From an uncultured Flavobacteriales bacterium (GTDB lineage: Bacteria; Bacteroidota; Bacteroidia; Flavobacteriales_D; Parvicellaceae), in the NCBI GenBank assembly GCA_943787725.1, contig CALSNM010000017.1:54062-118061 (forward strand): DNA of 64,000 nt, given 5' to 3'. Numbering within the stretch: the first letter of the stretch is position 1; every line of letters starts with the position of its first letter. A program made the position numbers and the translations under genes. The notes beneath the pieces are model-generated. The model was not told the DNA's origin, did no database searches, and worked only from the letters and a program-made list of their open reading frames with translations. Of this stretch, positions 29,816 to 39,986 are shown one piece after another.

Positions 29816-30109
29816 ATATATATAGTTTTAGTTAGGGTGAAGCTAGACATTATTCATTAACATCATTAAACGAATAAGCAAAAGAGTTTAATGTTTTATT
29901 TAGAGGTCTATTCTTGATTGCAAAAGGTATTCTTTCCAAATTTATCTGCTACTAACAGTTTTTATGGCCCCTACTCTTTTTATTTGAGTCACTTCATTCA
30001 GCGGAATAGCTTACAAAAATGTATCTTTAAAGGTAATTCGCAATCTAACAAGGCTTTAAAAGATGACAAAACTGGGTAATAGAAAACCTGCAGGATTGCT
30101 ATTTCAGCT

Positions 30110-30823
30110 CTATTTCTCCAAGATTTGTTTTGCAACAGGAAACATTCTATTTACCCATTCTAAATACATTTCGCCGGAAGGATGCAGTCCATCAGTTGCA
30201 ACTAATTCAGGATGCTTATCCACTTTCCTAGAAAAAGTTGTTATATCTATAAAACTTACGTTGAGCTTTTGGGTTTCTTCCTTTTTGATAGCATTATAAT
30301 TATCTATTTCAAAAGCAATTTGTTTATTGTCTCTATCAGATGCAAAGGGAGTTACTCCCCAATCTGGTATGGATATAACAATAACCTTTTTAGGATCGTC
30401 ACTAGCAAAACTTATTGCTTGTTTTAACAAGCTAATGAACTCTTTTCGGTAAGTTTCTATATCGAGACCTTGATATTGATTATTTACACCAATCAGCAGC
30501 GTTACTAAATCATATTTATTCCCTTCAATCTCCCTATTAACAATCCCATTCTTTAAGTCCTCTGTGGTCCAACCTGTTTTAGCTATAATTGTAACACTAT
30601 CTAATAAAAACCCAGCATTAACCAAAGTATCTTTCAATAGATTCGGATAGCATTTTTTCCTGTCAACACTTTCTCCTATGGTATAAGAATCACCTAAAGC
30701 CAAGTACTTAAATTCAGTTTTACGCTCTACTACTAACTTTTCAGAAATGGTCTTCTTCTCAAGTTCAATACTACAGGCCGAAAAAAGGAGCAGCACCATT
30801 GTAATACTAACAACATTCCTCAT
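30110..30823 (-). CDS. SGNH/GDSL-family hydrolase lipoprotein
   Basis: The start is placed at 30823 because a TAnnTTTG promoter box (30839-30846) overlaps the earlier TTG at 30841. The signal peptide ends LFSAC, so the protein is lipidated. The hydrolase shows block I YLALGDSYTIGES (Ser nucleophile), block III LLIGVNNQYQG (Asn) and block V DGLHPSG (Asp and His), the SGNH catalytic set. Such enzymes are esterases, lipases or acetylhydrolases on lipids or glycans; the substrate is unknown. It is apparently monocistronic. Confidence 0.87.
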   Translation of the reverse strand: MRNVVSITMVLLLFSACSIELEKKTISEKLVVERKTEFKYLALGDSYTIGESVDRKKCYPNLLKDTLVNAGFLLDSVTIIAKTGWTTEDLKNGIVNREIEGNKYDLVTLLIGVNNQYQGLDIETYRKEFISLLKQAISFASDDPKKVIVISIPDWGVTPFASDRDNKQIAFEIDNYNAIKKEETQKLNVSFIDITTFSRKVDKHPELVATDGLHPSGEMYLEWVNRMFPVAKQILEK

Positions 30824-30838
30824 GAATTTACTTTGTTT

Positions 30839-30846
30839 CAAATATA
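30839..30846 (-). promoter_or_regulatory. -7 box for the SGNH hydrolase gene
   Basis: TATATTTG on the minus strand matches TAnnTTTG exactly, 15 bp before the ATG at 30823. It overlaps the alternative TTG start at 30841 and so decides the start. Confidence 0.45.
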
Positions 30847-31130
30847 ATCATTGTTTTACAATTGGTTTAAATAACATTTTCGATTTATCATGTTTTATTC
30901 AGAAGCTCCCCATTCCTACTTAAGCTATTGAATATATCCTAGTTTCAACCCAGAGAACCGGTTATATAACATAGTATCGCATGGATTCAATGGAAGTTGC
31001 CTCTCCTCCCGCATAAGTTATTGAACATAAACGCAATACATTATAAGGCAAAAGAAGGTATTAGCCTTTATGTGTAAATAACTCGCGGAGCTATCTTGGT
31101 TGGCAATAAACTTGTATTTTAGTGTTCATT

Positions 31131-31652
31131 ATGAGGTTATTACTAATATTATCGGTTCTACTTATTGGCTGTAAAGCATCCTATATTTTGGATAAACCAG
31201 AACAAAAACTACCTGCACCAAAATCTTCTTATGAAATAACTCCTGCTACCGATATAAGTTTTGGTGATATTATTAAAGGATATTTAGCTTCAAACTTCAA
31301 TCAAAATACATCTAAGAAAACAATACAGTTAAACTCTAAGAACAAATATAATTGTTGTGGATGCGAGTTGTGCAGTGCCCCATCCAAAAAGAAGCTATAT
31401 GGTAATGTTTTAATTACAGAAACTATTCATTGTGATTCTCCTAAGTACATATTTGAATTTATTGGTTATGAGCTGGAAGATGTTGTGCAGGTATTAAAAC
31501 TAATGCTAATTGATGGAGAATATTATAAATGGAGTGATACTTATTTTGATGTAATAGATTTTGACGAGGATGTTTATTCTGGTTTTGTAGAAGTAAGAAA
31601 TGAAGGTGATAGAACATTAGTTTTAATTGGATATAATGCTTGTCAAATTTAA
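31131..31652 (+). CDS. Lipoprotein with CCGCELC cysteine cluster, unknown function
   Basis: The ATG at 31131 begins MRLLLILSVLLIGC, a lipoprotein signal peptide; an in-frame GTG at 31122 is less likely. The mature protein (about 160 residues) has a short cysteine cluster, NCCGCELCSAPSKKK (near residues 73-87 of the mature numbering), and one more Cys in TIHCDSPKYIFE. Four cysteines within six residues could bind a metal or form disulfides. The C-terminal half (YELEDVVQVLKLMLIDGEYYKW) is mixed alpha/beta. I do not recognise a family. Confidence 0.65.
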   Translation: MRLLLILSVLLIGCKASYILDKPEQKLPAPKSSYEITPATDISFGDIIKGYLASNFNQNTSKKTIQLNSKNKYNCCGCELCSAPSKKKLYGNVLITETIHCDSPKYIFEFIGYELEDVVQVLKLMLIDGEYYKWSDTYFDVIDFDEDVYSGFVEVRNEGDRTLVLIGYNACQI

Positions 31653-31787
31653 ACCTGTTGTAAAATTATTTGACTGAATAATGCATTTTGTGTTTGCGTA
31701 ATTCCAATAACCTATTCAACCTGCTACCAAAATATTACATTTGAATAAATTGGACAAAATACGCTACTTAATTTTAAAAAATTCTGA

Positions 31788-31795
31788 TAGATTTG
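31788..31795 (+). promoter_or_regulatory. Candidate -7 box for the 31818 gene
   Basis: TAGATTTG matches TAnnTTTG, 22 bp before the TTG start at 31818. No -33 element was identified. Confidence 0.4.
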
Positions 31796-31817
31796 TGACC
31801 AAATAAAAAATAGAACA

Positions 31818-32192
31818 TTGGGTAAGTTTAAAGTATATTCCAAAATATTATTGAAGCAGATTATAACAAAATTTAAAAAGCCTGTCGTTTATGAAATTCC
31901 TAGGTGCGGTGTTTCCTTTACACGGATGAATAAATTATCTGCCGAAATGAAGGGTCTTAAGCCCATAAATGGCCAAGACACCAAGGCAAAAACCTTTAAA
32001 GTAAATTCAAAATCTCCTGAAGTTGTTTTCGCTTATGTTTCTCAAATGGCTGAATTTGTGGTTCCTAATCTAAATTCGCCAAGTAAAAAAGACAAACAAA
32101 AATTACTTGAATTAGGAGCTTATATAAAAAAACTACAACCATTAATTAAGGATTATGAACTGTATAAAGAAGCTTCAGCATTCATGAAATAA
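31818..32192 (+). CDS. Small basic protein of unknown function
   Basis: The 124-residue product starts at a TTG (MGKFKVYSKILLKQIITKFKKP); a candidate promoter box lies 22 bp upstream, supporting it. It is lysine-rich and largely helical (SKKDKQKLLELGAYIKKLQPLIKDYELYKEAS), with no signal peptide or membrane segment. No domain was recognised. It converges with the large secreted-protein gene, 55 bp away. Coding status is supported by length and amino acid composition only. Confidence 0.5.
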   Translation: MGKFKVYSKILLKQIITKFKKPVVYEIPRCGVSFTRMNKLSAEMKGLKPINGQDTKAKTFKVNSKSPEVVFAYVSQMAEFVVPNLNSPSKKDKQKLLELGAYIKKLQPLIKDYELYKEASAFMK

Positions 32193-32247
32193 ATCATCAT
32201 TTTTATTCACTGAGCTTCTAACCATTTCAAAACTGATTACCAAATGA

Positions 32248-35091
32248 TTAATCCATTATGGATATTGGAATAATTTGGTGACCCGACAAACCACTAATGC
32301 GAATAAAGTATTTACCCGAAGTCAGTCTGTTTAAATTAAGTTCTAGGCCAATCGAACCAACTCGATCAGAATAAACAAGCTTTCCAGTCATGTTGTATAT
32401 TTTTAGATCCTGCCCTATGCTTAATCCATTCAAATGAATGGTCCCATTACTTGGGTTGGGATAAACAGACACATTCAAATTTTGATTGGTTACTAATCCT
32501 ACAGTTGAAGAAACTGTCACACTATCAATAGATTCACAACCGTTTGCGTCGGTAACCGTAATAATATAGGTTCCAGCACATAACTCGTGTACATCAAAAG
32601 TTGTAGCAGAGGTAGGGTCATTCCAAGAATAGCTGTAACCACTGGCTCCTCCACTTACGGTAACTTCTGCAGAAGCCATACATGAATCGGAACTAGAATT
32701 CCATCCATTTGCATTTAAAGCTAATATATCGGGTTGACTTATGTGTATTGAATCGATAAAGTGTGTGCATCCTAAAGAATCTTTCACCAAAAGATTATAG
32801 TAGCCTGAAATTAACGAATCTGATAGAGCAATAGAATCTGAATTACTCCAAGCAAAAGAATAGTTGCCAGTACCTCCAGAGGCAGAAGCCAATATAGAGC
32901 CATTAGCATCTCCAAAACAGAGTGGAGAAATCATCGAATAATTGGCAATGAGTGTATCTGGAGTTGTAATTTGAACGGAATCATTATAATTACATCCTCT
33001 GTTATCTATTAGTTGGTAATAATACCAACCAGCCGAAAGACTATCGATAGATGATTCGTGAGAGCCACCCGCCCATCCAATGGATACGTTTGCCGAATCA
33101 TGCAGATGAAGATTTACGTAACCTAAAGGGTCTGTTGCACACTGAATGTTAACAAAATCTAGACTATCTAGTATGGGATATGCTTCCTCGATAAAGATAG
33201 AATCAGTTACTTGGCACCCATCTAAATGCGTAATTGTTACCACCTGCCAACCGGCCCATAAATAATTAGCAACCTTCAAAGAATCAATACTTGCCCAATC
33301 GTAAATACAACCGCTAAACATACAAGGACAGCCTGAACTAGCTAAAGTTGCTGTAGCATTGCTATCTCCAGGACAGGTAGGCGTCCCTAATCCACCCCAG
33401 TTTAAAACATAGGGGTCTACAATGTTAAAATTGGTAGATTTGAGACAACCGACTGAATCTACAACATATACTGAGTAGTTACCTGGACTAAGAGGGCCAA
33501 TACTATCTGTAATTTGTCCACTAGACCAATTAAATGTATAGGGAGCTATACCTCCAGTTGGACTTACCAGAGCACTTCCATCATTCCAGTAATTACAGGA
33601 AATGTTATTTACAACTAGATTAAGGTTAATCGATCCGCAATTGGTTACATTCAAATCGTAAACTCCATCGTAATTATTACCCATATATGAACCCCATGCT
33701 ATACCTGGACCAGGGTTGGTGTAATTACCTTCAATACGTCCTATCTTAAAGCCTTTTTCCCCCATAGGATTAACACTATCTGCCCTAAATGCATATACAA
33801 AATCAATGAACCCATTACCATCTAAATCTGTAATTAAAGGTGTACTACCAAGATTAACTCCAGCTTCAGTAAGCGATAAATCACTAATACTATTATTCGG
33901 AAAATCTACTATTTTTAATTGATGTTCAAAATGTGTTCCGGTGTGATAATTTACCGATAAAATAACTTCATCTCTTCCGTTTAAATCGAGATCTACCGCA
34001 TTAGCTGAAGCAAAATGTAAATCACTAATACTGTCAAAAAATGTAATCTGCCCCGTATTCCCATCTATCATTACTTGATAATAATCAAAATAAGATGGGG
34101 CTGAACCTTTACCCAACACAGCAAATACATCAGGTGATTGATTTCCTGTAAAATTACCAAAAATTGGCGCTGCACTGGATTGGGCTCCAGGAATGGTAAC
34201 TTCCCAAAGAATTGTATTCAATAATCCATCGATTGCATAGATGGTTCCGCTGAAGCTTTGACTTACTATGTCATAAACTCCATCATAATTGATATCAGCT
34301 AAACTGACCGGAGCAATAAAACCTGTAACAGGATCATCAATCAACATAGTAGCTCCACTTATGTCGTTATTCATTAAATCCAACAAAGGAACGCGCCAAA
34401 GAGATCCTCCATCGTCTTCACCTCCACTGCCGAAAATAACAGTATAAACACCTGTATTATTCATGTCTGTGCATACAGCTGAGCAATAAGTTTCCTCTCC
34501 ATCGGGCATTGTGTCTTGCGCTATGATATTCCCCGTAAGAGCGTCTAAAATCATTAATCTTCCGGGAGGTCGCAATGTATCCCATGGCAAAGCTGCATGA
34601 TCGCCTCCATTTGCAACCAATATGTCTGCAACCAAATCTCCATTTTGATCGGGGATAATTTGGGGGCTATAAAAATTTAACCATCCACTATCAGCAGCTT
34701 GGGTGGATGGGTAAGGAAAAAACTCCCATATCATGCTCCCTGTTTGACCATCAATCGCATAGAACTCTCCATTTCTGCCACCCATGTAAACATCTTTTTC
34801 GCCGTCTCCATTCGCATCGCCAAATGCAGCACTAGCAAACATCTCATCATCTGTAGCAAATTCCCATAGCACATTTCCATTTGCTCCATCTAACGCCACT
34901 ACACCACGCGCATCGGGTGACCCATCAATTCCTCCACCAATTACAATGTCTAAAATCGAATCTCCATTTAATTTTATTGCTCTCGGTGAAGAGAAAGTTA
35001 CGGAGGTATCTATAAGCGTTTGCCATAATTGCGTTTGCGCTTGGACTAATCCCGAAAGTAAAATTACTGATGCTAAAAAGATGGTTTTCAT
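32248..35091 (-). CDS. Large secreted FG-GAP/PQQ-like propeller and SprB-repeat protein with type A T9SS tail
   Basis: The 947-residue protein has a signal peptide (ends LVQAQ). Residues 30-470 form a propeller with PQQ-like and FG-GAP calcium-binding motifs (LDGANGNVLWEFATDDE, FGDANGDGEKDVYMGG, LADINYDGVYDIV). Residues 490-860 are SprB-type repeats (NISCNYWNDGSALVSPTGGIAPYTF... pattern; FGDANGSILASASGGTGNYSFAWSN; DANGCESIDSVTVSS). The end, VSVYPNPSNGTIHLNGLSIGQ to ISGLSGHQIIPISIM, is a type A T9SS sorting domain. SprB-like proteins mediate gliding or adhesion; this one is likely a cell-surface or secreted protein of that sort. A TAnnTTTG box lies 22 bp upstream. Confidence 0.9.
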   Translation of the reverse strand: MKTIFLASVILLSGLVQAQTQLWQTLIDTSVTFSSPRAIKLNGDSILDIVIGGGIDGSPDARGVVALDGANGNVLWEFATDDEMFASAAFGDANGDGEKDVYMGGRNGEFYAIDGQTGSMIWEFFPYPSTQAADSGWLNFYSPQIIPDQNGDLVADILVANGGDHAALPWDTLRPPGRLMILDALTGNIIAQDTMPDGEETYCSAVCTDMNNTGVYTVIFGSGGEDDGGSLWRVPLLDLMNNDISGATMLIDDPVTGFIAPVSLADINYDGVYDIVSQSFSGTIYAIDGLLNTILWEVTIPGAQSSAAPIFGNFTGNQSPDVFAVLGKGSAPSYFDYYQVMIDGNTGQITFFDSISDLHFASANAVDLDLNGRDEVILSVNYHTGTHFEHQLKIVDFPNNSISDLSLTEAGVNLGSTPLITDLDGNGFIDFVYAFRADSVNPMGEKGFKIGRIEGNYTNPGPGIAWGSYMGNNYDGVYDLNVTNCGSINLNLVVNNISCNYWNDGSALVSPTGGIAPYTFNWSSGQITDSIGPLSPGNYSVYVVDSVGCLKSTNFNIVDPYVLNWGGLGTPTCPGDSNATATLASSGCPCMFSGCIYDWASIDSLKVANYLWAGWQVVTITHLDGCQVTDSIFIEEAYPILDSLDFVNIQCATDPLGYVNLHLHDSANVSIGWAGGSHESSIDSLSAGWYYYQLIDNRGCNYNDSVQITTPDTLIANYSMISPLCFGDANGSILASASGGTGNYSFAWSNSDSIALSDSLISGYYNLLVKDSLGCTHFIDSIHISQPDILALNANGWNSSSDSCMASAEVTVSGGASGYSYSWNDPTSATTFDVHELCAGTYIITVTDANGCESIDSVTVSSTVGLVTNQNLNVSVYPNPSNGTIHLNGLSIGQDLKIYNMTGKLVYSDRVGSIGLELNLNRLTSGKYFIRISGLSGHQIIPISIMD

Positions 35092-35112
35092 AATATTCTA
35101 TGTAAATCGAAT

Positions 35113-35120
35113 CAAATATA
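35113..35120 (-). promoter_or_regulatory. -7 box for the FG-GAP/SprB-repeat gene
   Basis: TATATTTG on the minus strand matches TAnnTTTG, 21 bp before the ATG at 35091. Confidence 0.42.
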
Positions 35121-35241
35121 TTGATTATGCATTAATATCCTTTATTTCCTATTTATTAATAAATTGAGATGCAATAACTTTATGACGCAGCATGAATATA
35201 TTAGTTGTCTCTGGTTAAAACCTAACTTCTTTACAAAGAGT

Positions 35242-35832
35242 TTACCTAGCCCTATCTTTTAGTATATTTTCGACATCTATCAGTTTAAAGCCCTTTGCTT
35301 TCAGTAGAATGAGATAGTGATACATAAGGTCTGCAGCCTCATTTTTAAAAAGGTTTTCATCATCATCTTTTGCTTCAATAACTAATTCTACAGCTTCCTC
35401 TCCTACTTTTTGCGCTACTTTATTAATTCCTCTTTTAAACAATTGATTCGTATAAGAACTTTCATCATTTTGATCAATTCGCTGGCTGATGGTTTCTTCT
35501 AATTCATAGACAAATCCCTTAGCTGTTTCTTCGCAAAAACAAGATGTTGAACCGGTGTGACATGTCGGGCCTATTGGTGTTGCTTTAATTAAAACCGTGT
35601 CATTATCACAATCAATTTGAATCTCATTAACGTTTAAGAAATTCCCGGACTCCTCCCCCTTTGTCCATAGCCTGTTTTTACTTCTACTAAAAAATGTTAC
35701 CCTTCGTTCTTGTTGCGTTTTTAAAAATGCTTTTTCGTTCATGTACCCTAACATTAAAACTTGTAAAGTACTATTGTTCTGAATGATTACGGGTACTAGA
35801 CCATTTTTATCTTTTTGAAAATCTATCTTCAT
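35242..35832 (-). CDS. hisIE: Bifunctional phosphoribosyl-AMP cyclohydrolase / phosphoribosyl-ATP pyrophosphohydrolase
   Basis: The 196-residue protein joins HisI (residues 1-105: VLMLGYMNEKAFLKTQ, RLWTKGEESGNFLNV, PIGPTCHTGSTSCF with the zinc-binding cysteines) to HisE (110-196: ISQRIDQNDESSYTNQLFKRG, KVGEEAVELVIEAKDDDENLFKNEAADLMYHYLILL). It catalyses steps 2 and 3 of histidine synthesis, PR-ATP to PR-AMP to ProFAR. It is the last gene of the his operon, 2 bp after hisF. Confidence 0.96.
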   Translation of the reverse strand: MKIDFQKDKNGLVPVIIQNNSTLQVLMLGYMNEKAFLKTQQERRVTFFSRSKNRLWTKGEESGNFLNVNEIQIDCDNDTVLIKATPIGPTCHTGSTSCFCEETAKGFVYELEETISQRIDQNDESSYTNQLFKRGINKVAQKVGEEAVELVIEAKDDDENLFKNEAADLMYHYLILLKAKGFKLIDVENILKDRAR

Positions 35833-35834
35833 AT

Positions 35835-36588
35835 CTATCGTATTGCTATTTTCTGTTCTTTTAAATACTTTTTTAAATCTGGAATTGGGATTGTTCCGTA
35901 ATGAAAAATACTTGCAGCTAATCCTCCGGTTGCTTTTGTCTTTTCAAATACATTTTTAAAGTGTTCTTTTCTCCCTGCTCCTCCTGAAGCTATGACTGGT
36001 ATATTTACGGCAGAGCTCACTTCATTGGTAATATCAATAGCAAACCCTGCTTTTGTACCGTCATTATTCATTGAGGTTAGGAGAATTTCGCCTGCTCCTT
36101 TCTGCTTCAACTTGCTGAGCCCATTCAACTGTATTTAAACCTGTAGCCTTTCTTCCTCCATTTACAAATACCTTCCACTCAGAATCTTCATATTTAGTAT
36201 CAATAGCAACTACTACACACTGACTACCAAACTTCTCTGCTATTTCTGTAATTAATTCAGGTCGCTTTACCGCTGATGAATTTATACTTACTTTATCAGC
36301 TCCGGCTTCTATTAATTTGCTTACATCTTCAACAGAGGATATTCCTCCACCAACAGTAAATGGAATATTAATTTCTTTGGCGATTCTTTTCACCAAATCA
36401 ATTAAAGTGGATCGATTCTCTATTGTAGCAGTGATGTCCAAAAACACCAGTTCATCCGCACCTTGTTTTACATAATTTTTTGCTAATTCAATCGGATCTC
36501 CTGCATCCCTAATTCCAACAAAATTAATTCCTTTGACAGTTCTACCATCTTTAATATCTAGGCAGGGTATAATTCTCTTTTTTAACAT
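35835..36588 (-). CDS. hisF: Imidazole glycerol phosphate synthase, cyclase subunit, one frameshift
   Basis: The start at 36588 gives [25 protein letters not shown] with the catalytic Asp11. After EWAQQVE (near 36108) the frame breaks; deleting one G restores [24 protein letters not shown], with the second catalytic Asp, and the gene runs to 35835. It is a TIM-barrel of about 250 residues. With HisH it converts PRFAR plus ammonia to IGP and AICAR. A single-base indel in an otherwise perfect gene points to a sequence error, because the rest of the operon is intact. Confidence 0.93.
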
Positions 36589-37295
36589 AATACTTGCAGT
36601 TGTTTTAATGTTATCTTTCCTTCATATATGGCTTTACCCAAAATAGCACCTTCACACCCCAATTCGATAAGTTGATATAAATCATCCATGCTCGATACTC
36701 CACCGCTTGCAATCAAATTAACAGATGACGCACTCATAATTTCTTTATAAAGTTGATTAGATGTGCCTTCCAACATTCCATCTTTAGCTATGTCTGTGCA
36801 GATAACATTCTTTACCCCTTTTGATTCGTACTCTTTGATGAAATCAACAACATCAATATCAGATTTTTCTAACCATCCATTCGTTGAAATTTTCCGATTA
36901 CTGCAATCTGCACCTAAAATGATTTTATCAGCGCCATATCTATCCAGCCACTGCAAAAACAAATTTGAATTAGTAGCCGCTATGCTGCCTCCTGTAATTT
37001 GTGAAGCACCACTGTTAAAAGCAATTTCAACATCTTTATTTGTTTTTATGCCTCCGCCAAAATCTATTTGAAGATTGGTTTTAGATGCGATTAACTCAAG
37101 TATTTTATAATTCACAATGTGTTTCGATTTTGCTCCATCTAAATCTACTACATGTAAGAATTTAATACCATTATCTTCAAATTCTTTCGCTACTTCTAAT
37201 GGGTTTTCATTGTAGACTTTTTTGGTGCTATAATCTCCCTTAGAAAGTCGCACGCAGTTACCATCTATTATATCTATTGCCGGTATAATTCTCAT
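36582..37295 (-). CDS. hisA: ProFAR isomerase
   Basis: The 237-residue TIM-barrel starts [22 protein letters not shown] (catalytic Asp8). Its [18 protein letters not shown] and [15 protein letters not shown] loops bind the two phosphates, and the second catalytic Asp is in [12 protein letters not shown]. It opens the ribose ring of ProFAR to give PRFAR. It overlaps hisF by 7 bp and hisH by 4 bp, so translation is probably coupled. Confidence 0.96.
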   Translation of the reverse strand: MRIIPAIDIIDGNCVRLSKGDYSTKKVYNENPLEVAKEFEDNGIKFLHVVDLDGAKSKHIVNYKILELIASKTNLQIDFGGGIKTNKDVEIAFNSGASQITGGSIAATNSNLFLQWLDRYGADKIILGADCSNRKISTNGWLEKSDIDVVDFIKEYESKGVKNVICTDIAKDGMLEGTSNQLYKEIMSASSVNLIASGGVSSMDDLYQLIELGCEGAILGKAIYEGKITLKQLQVLC

Positions 37296-37870
37296 AAATC
37301 CAGAAAGTTTTTAAGTATTTGTTCACCAATATCAGCCGATTTCTCCGGATGAAATTGAGTTGCATAAAAATTATCTCTTTGCATTGCTGCACTAAAAGGT
37401 TTTATATAATCACAAACTGCAGTTGTCTGCTCATTTATCTCTGCATAATAACTATGGACAAAATAAACGTTATTGGTATTCTCCAAACCATTAAAAAGTT
37501 CGCCTTTTACTTTAGAGAAGTTATTCCAGCCCATATGAGGAACCAATTCTGTATGTGGAAATTTCTTCACTTTTGTGTTAAAAATTCCTAAACATTGGGT
37601 ACTTCCTTCTTCAGAATACGTGCACATTAACTGCTGACCTAGGCAAATCCCAAGCATTGGCTTTTTAATCGATAAAATTGTCTTATCTAAGTTGCGTTCA
37701 CTTAAGTATTTCATAGCTGAACTAGCTTCACCCACTCCCGGAAAAATAACCTTGTCCGCATTTAATATTTCCTCTGAATCGCTAGTAATAATGCTTTCAT
37801 AGCCCAAGCGAGTTAGTGCATTCTTCACCGAACTAATATTTCCTGCATTGTATTTTATAATTGCAATCAT
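37292..37870 (-). CDS. hisH: Imidazole glycerol phosphate synthase, glutamine amidotransferase subunit
   Basis: The 192-residue class I glutamine amidotransferase starts [18 protein letters not shown]. The catalytic Cys76 lies in [12 protein letters not shown], and His/Glu are in [13 protein letters not shown] near residue 175. It supplies ammonia to HisF. It overlaps hisB and hisA by 4 bp each. Confidence 0.96.
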   Translation of the reverse strand: MIAIIKYNAGNISSVKNALTRLGYESIITSDSEEILNADKVIFPGVGEASSAMKYLSERNLDKTILSIKKPMLGICLGQQLMCTYSEEGSTQCLGIFNTKVKKFPHTELVPHMGWNNFSKVKGELFNGLENTNNVYFVHSYYAEINEQTTAVCDYIKPFSAAMQRDNFYATQFHPEKSADIGEQILKNFLDL

Positions 37871-38955
37871 AATATGCCTTTTGTACTAGGTATTGAATAA
37901 TTTTCTGTTTTCATCTTAGCCATTTTAATTGCTTTTGCAAAAGCCTTAAATATTGCTTCTATTTTGTGGTGTTCATTTTCGCCCTCTGCTTTAATATTCA
38001 AATTACATTTTGCAGCATCCGTAAACGATTTAAAAAAGTGCATAAACATTTCCGTAGGCATTTCTCCAATCATTTCTCTTTCAAAATTGGCCTCCCAAAC
38101 TAGCCAAGGCCTGCCTCCGAAATCAATTGCAACCTGAGCTAAACATTCATCCATAGGCAGCAGGAAGCCATACCGTTCAATTCCTTTTTTAGAACCTAAG
38201 GCCTGTAAGAATGCATCTCCTAAAGTAAGCGCAACATCCTCTATAGTATGGTGCTCATCAATCTCTAAATCTCCTTTTACTTCTATATTTAAATCTATAT
38301 TTCCATGTTTCGAAATTTGTTCCAACATGTGGTCAAAAAAACCAATTCCAGTGCTGAAAGATCCTTTTCCACTTCCATCCAAGTTTAATTCTACTTTTAT
38401 ATCCGTTTCTTTTGTTTTTCTATTGATTGCAACCTTCCGTGGGATTGCTTTTAAGAATTGGTAGATTTCGTTCCAATTAGTAGTAGACAACGTAGCCATT
38501 TCATTATTATCTCCAATAAAAACACTTTTACTTTTTAAATTTTTAGCTAATTCGATATCCGTTGCTCTATCACCAACTACATAAGAGTTCTCCAGGTCAT
38601 AATCGCCAAAAATATATTTGTTTAACAATCCTGTATTCGGTTTTCTGGTTGGAGCATTCTCTTCAGGAAAGCTTCTATCAATTAAAATTTCACTGAATTC
38701 AATACCTTCATTTTTGAAAGCTTGAAGCATCTTGTTATGCGCTGGCCAAAAAGTATCCTCAGGAAACGAGCTCGTTCCTAATCCATCTTGATTGGTAACC
38801 ATTACCAATTCATAATCTAGTTCAGCAACAATTTTGGAAAGACCTTGAAACACACCTGGATAAAACTCTAATTTACCTAGACTATCTAACTGATAATCAA
38901 TAGGTGGCTCTATTACTAAAGTTCCATCTCTATCTATAAATAATACTTTTTTCAT
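37867..38955 (-). CDS. hisB: Bifunctional histidinol-phosphatase / imidazoleglycerol-phosphate dehydratase
   Basis: The 362-residue protein has an N-terminal HAD phosphatase (residues 1-165, FIDRDGTLV with nucleophile Asp8 and Asp10, and [10 protein letters not shown]) and a C-terminal IGP dehydratase (about 170-362, [30 protein letters not shown] and [14 protein letters not shown], the metal-binding His motifs). It performs steps 6 and 8 of the pathway. The fused form is like that of enterobacteria. It overlaps hisC and hisH by 4 bp each. Confidence 0.96.
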   Translation of the reverse strand: MKKVLFIDRDGTLVIEPPIDYQLDSLGKLEFYPGVFQGLSKIVAELDYELVMVTNQDGLGTSSFPEDTFWPAHNKMLQAFKNEGIEFSEILIDRSFPEENAPTRKPNTGLLNKYIFGDYDLENSYVVGDRATDIELAKNLKSKSVFIGDNNEMATLSTTNWNEIYQFLKAIPRKVAINRKTKETDIKVELNLDGSGKGSFSTGIGFFDHMLEQISKHGNIDLNIEVKGDLEIDEHHTIEDVALTLGDAFLQALGSKKGIERYGFLLPMDECLAQVAIDFGGRPWLVWEANFEREMIGEMPTEMFMHFFKSFTDAAKCNLNIKAEGENEHHKIEAIFKAFAKAIKMAKMKTENYSIPSTKGIL

Positions 38956-39985
38956 TTTTTAATCTCTTTAATAGCGTTAATTAATATTCTATTTTGTTCT
39001 GGTGTCCCAACTGTAATTCTCAAGCAGTTTTTAACCTCCTTCGTTCGGTCTCTAACTATAATACCTTTAGATTTGAGCGTGGTAAATATTTTATCTGATT
39101 GATCAAATTCAATAAGTAAAAAGTTAGCTTCTGATGGATAAACCTTAATTACAGAAGGAATTGCAGACAAAGCCTTAGTCAATAAAGTTCTTTCTGATTT
39201 TAATAAATCAATTTGGCTCAAAGACTTCTTAGTATTCTTTAAAGCTTTTAGTCCTTCAATCTGACTGATTGAATTCACATTGTATGGCGGTTTTATTTTA
39301 TTAAGTACAGCAATAACCTCTTTACTTGCAAAAGCCATCCCTAAGCGTAATCCAGCTAATCCATAAGCCTTGCTTAACGTATTGAGCACAACAAGATTAG
39401 GTAATTCGTTGAGCAATGAAATGGCACTTTCTGAACTTGAGAAATCAATATATGCTTCATCAACAATTACTAAACCTGAAAATACAGATGCTATTTCTTT
39501 TATGGCATTTAAAGGATAAATATTTCCTGTTGGGTTGTTAGGTGAACATATAAAAAGTAAACCATTCGAATCAATTGTCTCTACTAACTCATTTATATGA
39601 GGTAGCTGAAAATCTGAATTCAAACTTATTTTAACAGTTTCAATGTTGTTTATGTTTGCTGACACCTCATACATTCCGTATGTAGGAGGAAAAACATACG
39701 ACTTATCCTTCCCTGGCTCGCAAAAAGCTCTAAATAACAAGATCTATAGCTTCATCGCTGCCATTTCCAATAAAAATCTGATTGGCTTCTACCCTTTTGA
39801 TAATTGAAAGTTCTTTTTTCAAAGCTGTTTGAAAAGGATCAGGGTAGCGATTGAGTGCTGTTTCAAATGGATTTTCATTTGCATCCAGCAAGATAGCTTG
39901 CCTCTTCCTTAAATTCCTCTCTTGCCGATGAATAGGGAGTTAGATTAATTATATTTTTTCGAATTATATTTTCTAATTTAAACAT
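38952..39985 (-). CDS. hisC: Histidinol-phosphate aminotransferase, two frameshifts near the N-terminus
   Basis: The ATG at 39985 lies 1 bp after the hisD stop and reads [25 protein letters not shown]. Breaks near 39900 and 39735 are each explained by one or two extra bases; the pieces between read [20 protein letters not shown] and [15 protein letters not shown], then [23 protein letters not shown] continues to 38952. The PLP lysine is in [19 protein letters not shown], and [14 protein letters not shown] is the substrate/cofactor loop. The restored length of about 344 residues is normal. Confidence 0.93.
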
Positions 39986-39986
39986 T

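Noticed and set aside
29816..30109. Small plus-strand frames near 30063-30427 opposite the SGNH gene
   Set aside because: They overlap the SGNH hydrolase on the other strand and have no domain or start signal.
30842..31130. Possible tRNA, small RNA or insertion-sequence remnant in the gap before the Cys-rich lipoprotein
   Set aside because: No cloverleaf, terminal repeat or transposase-like translation could be found.
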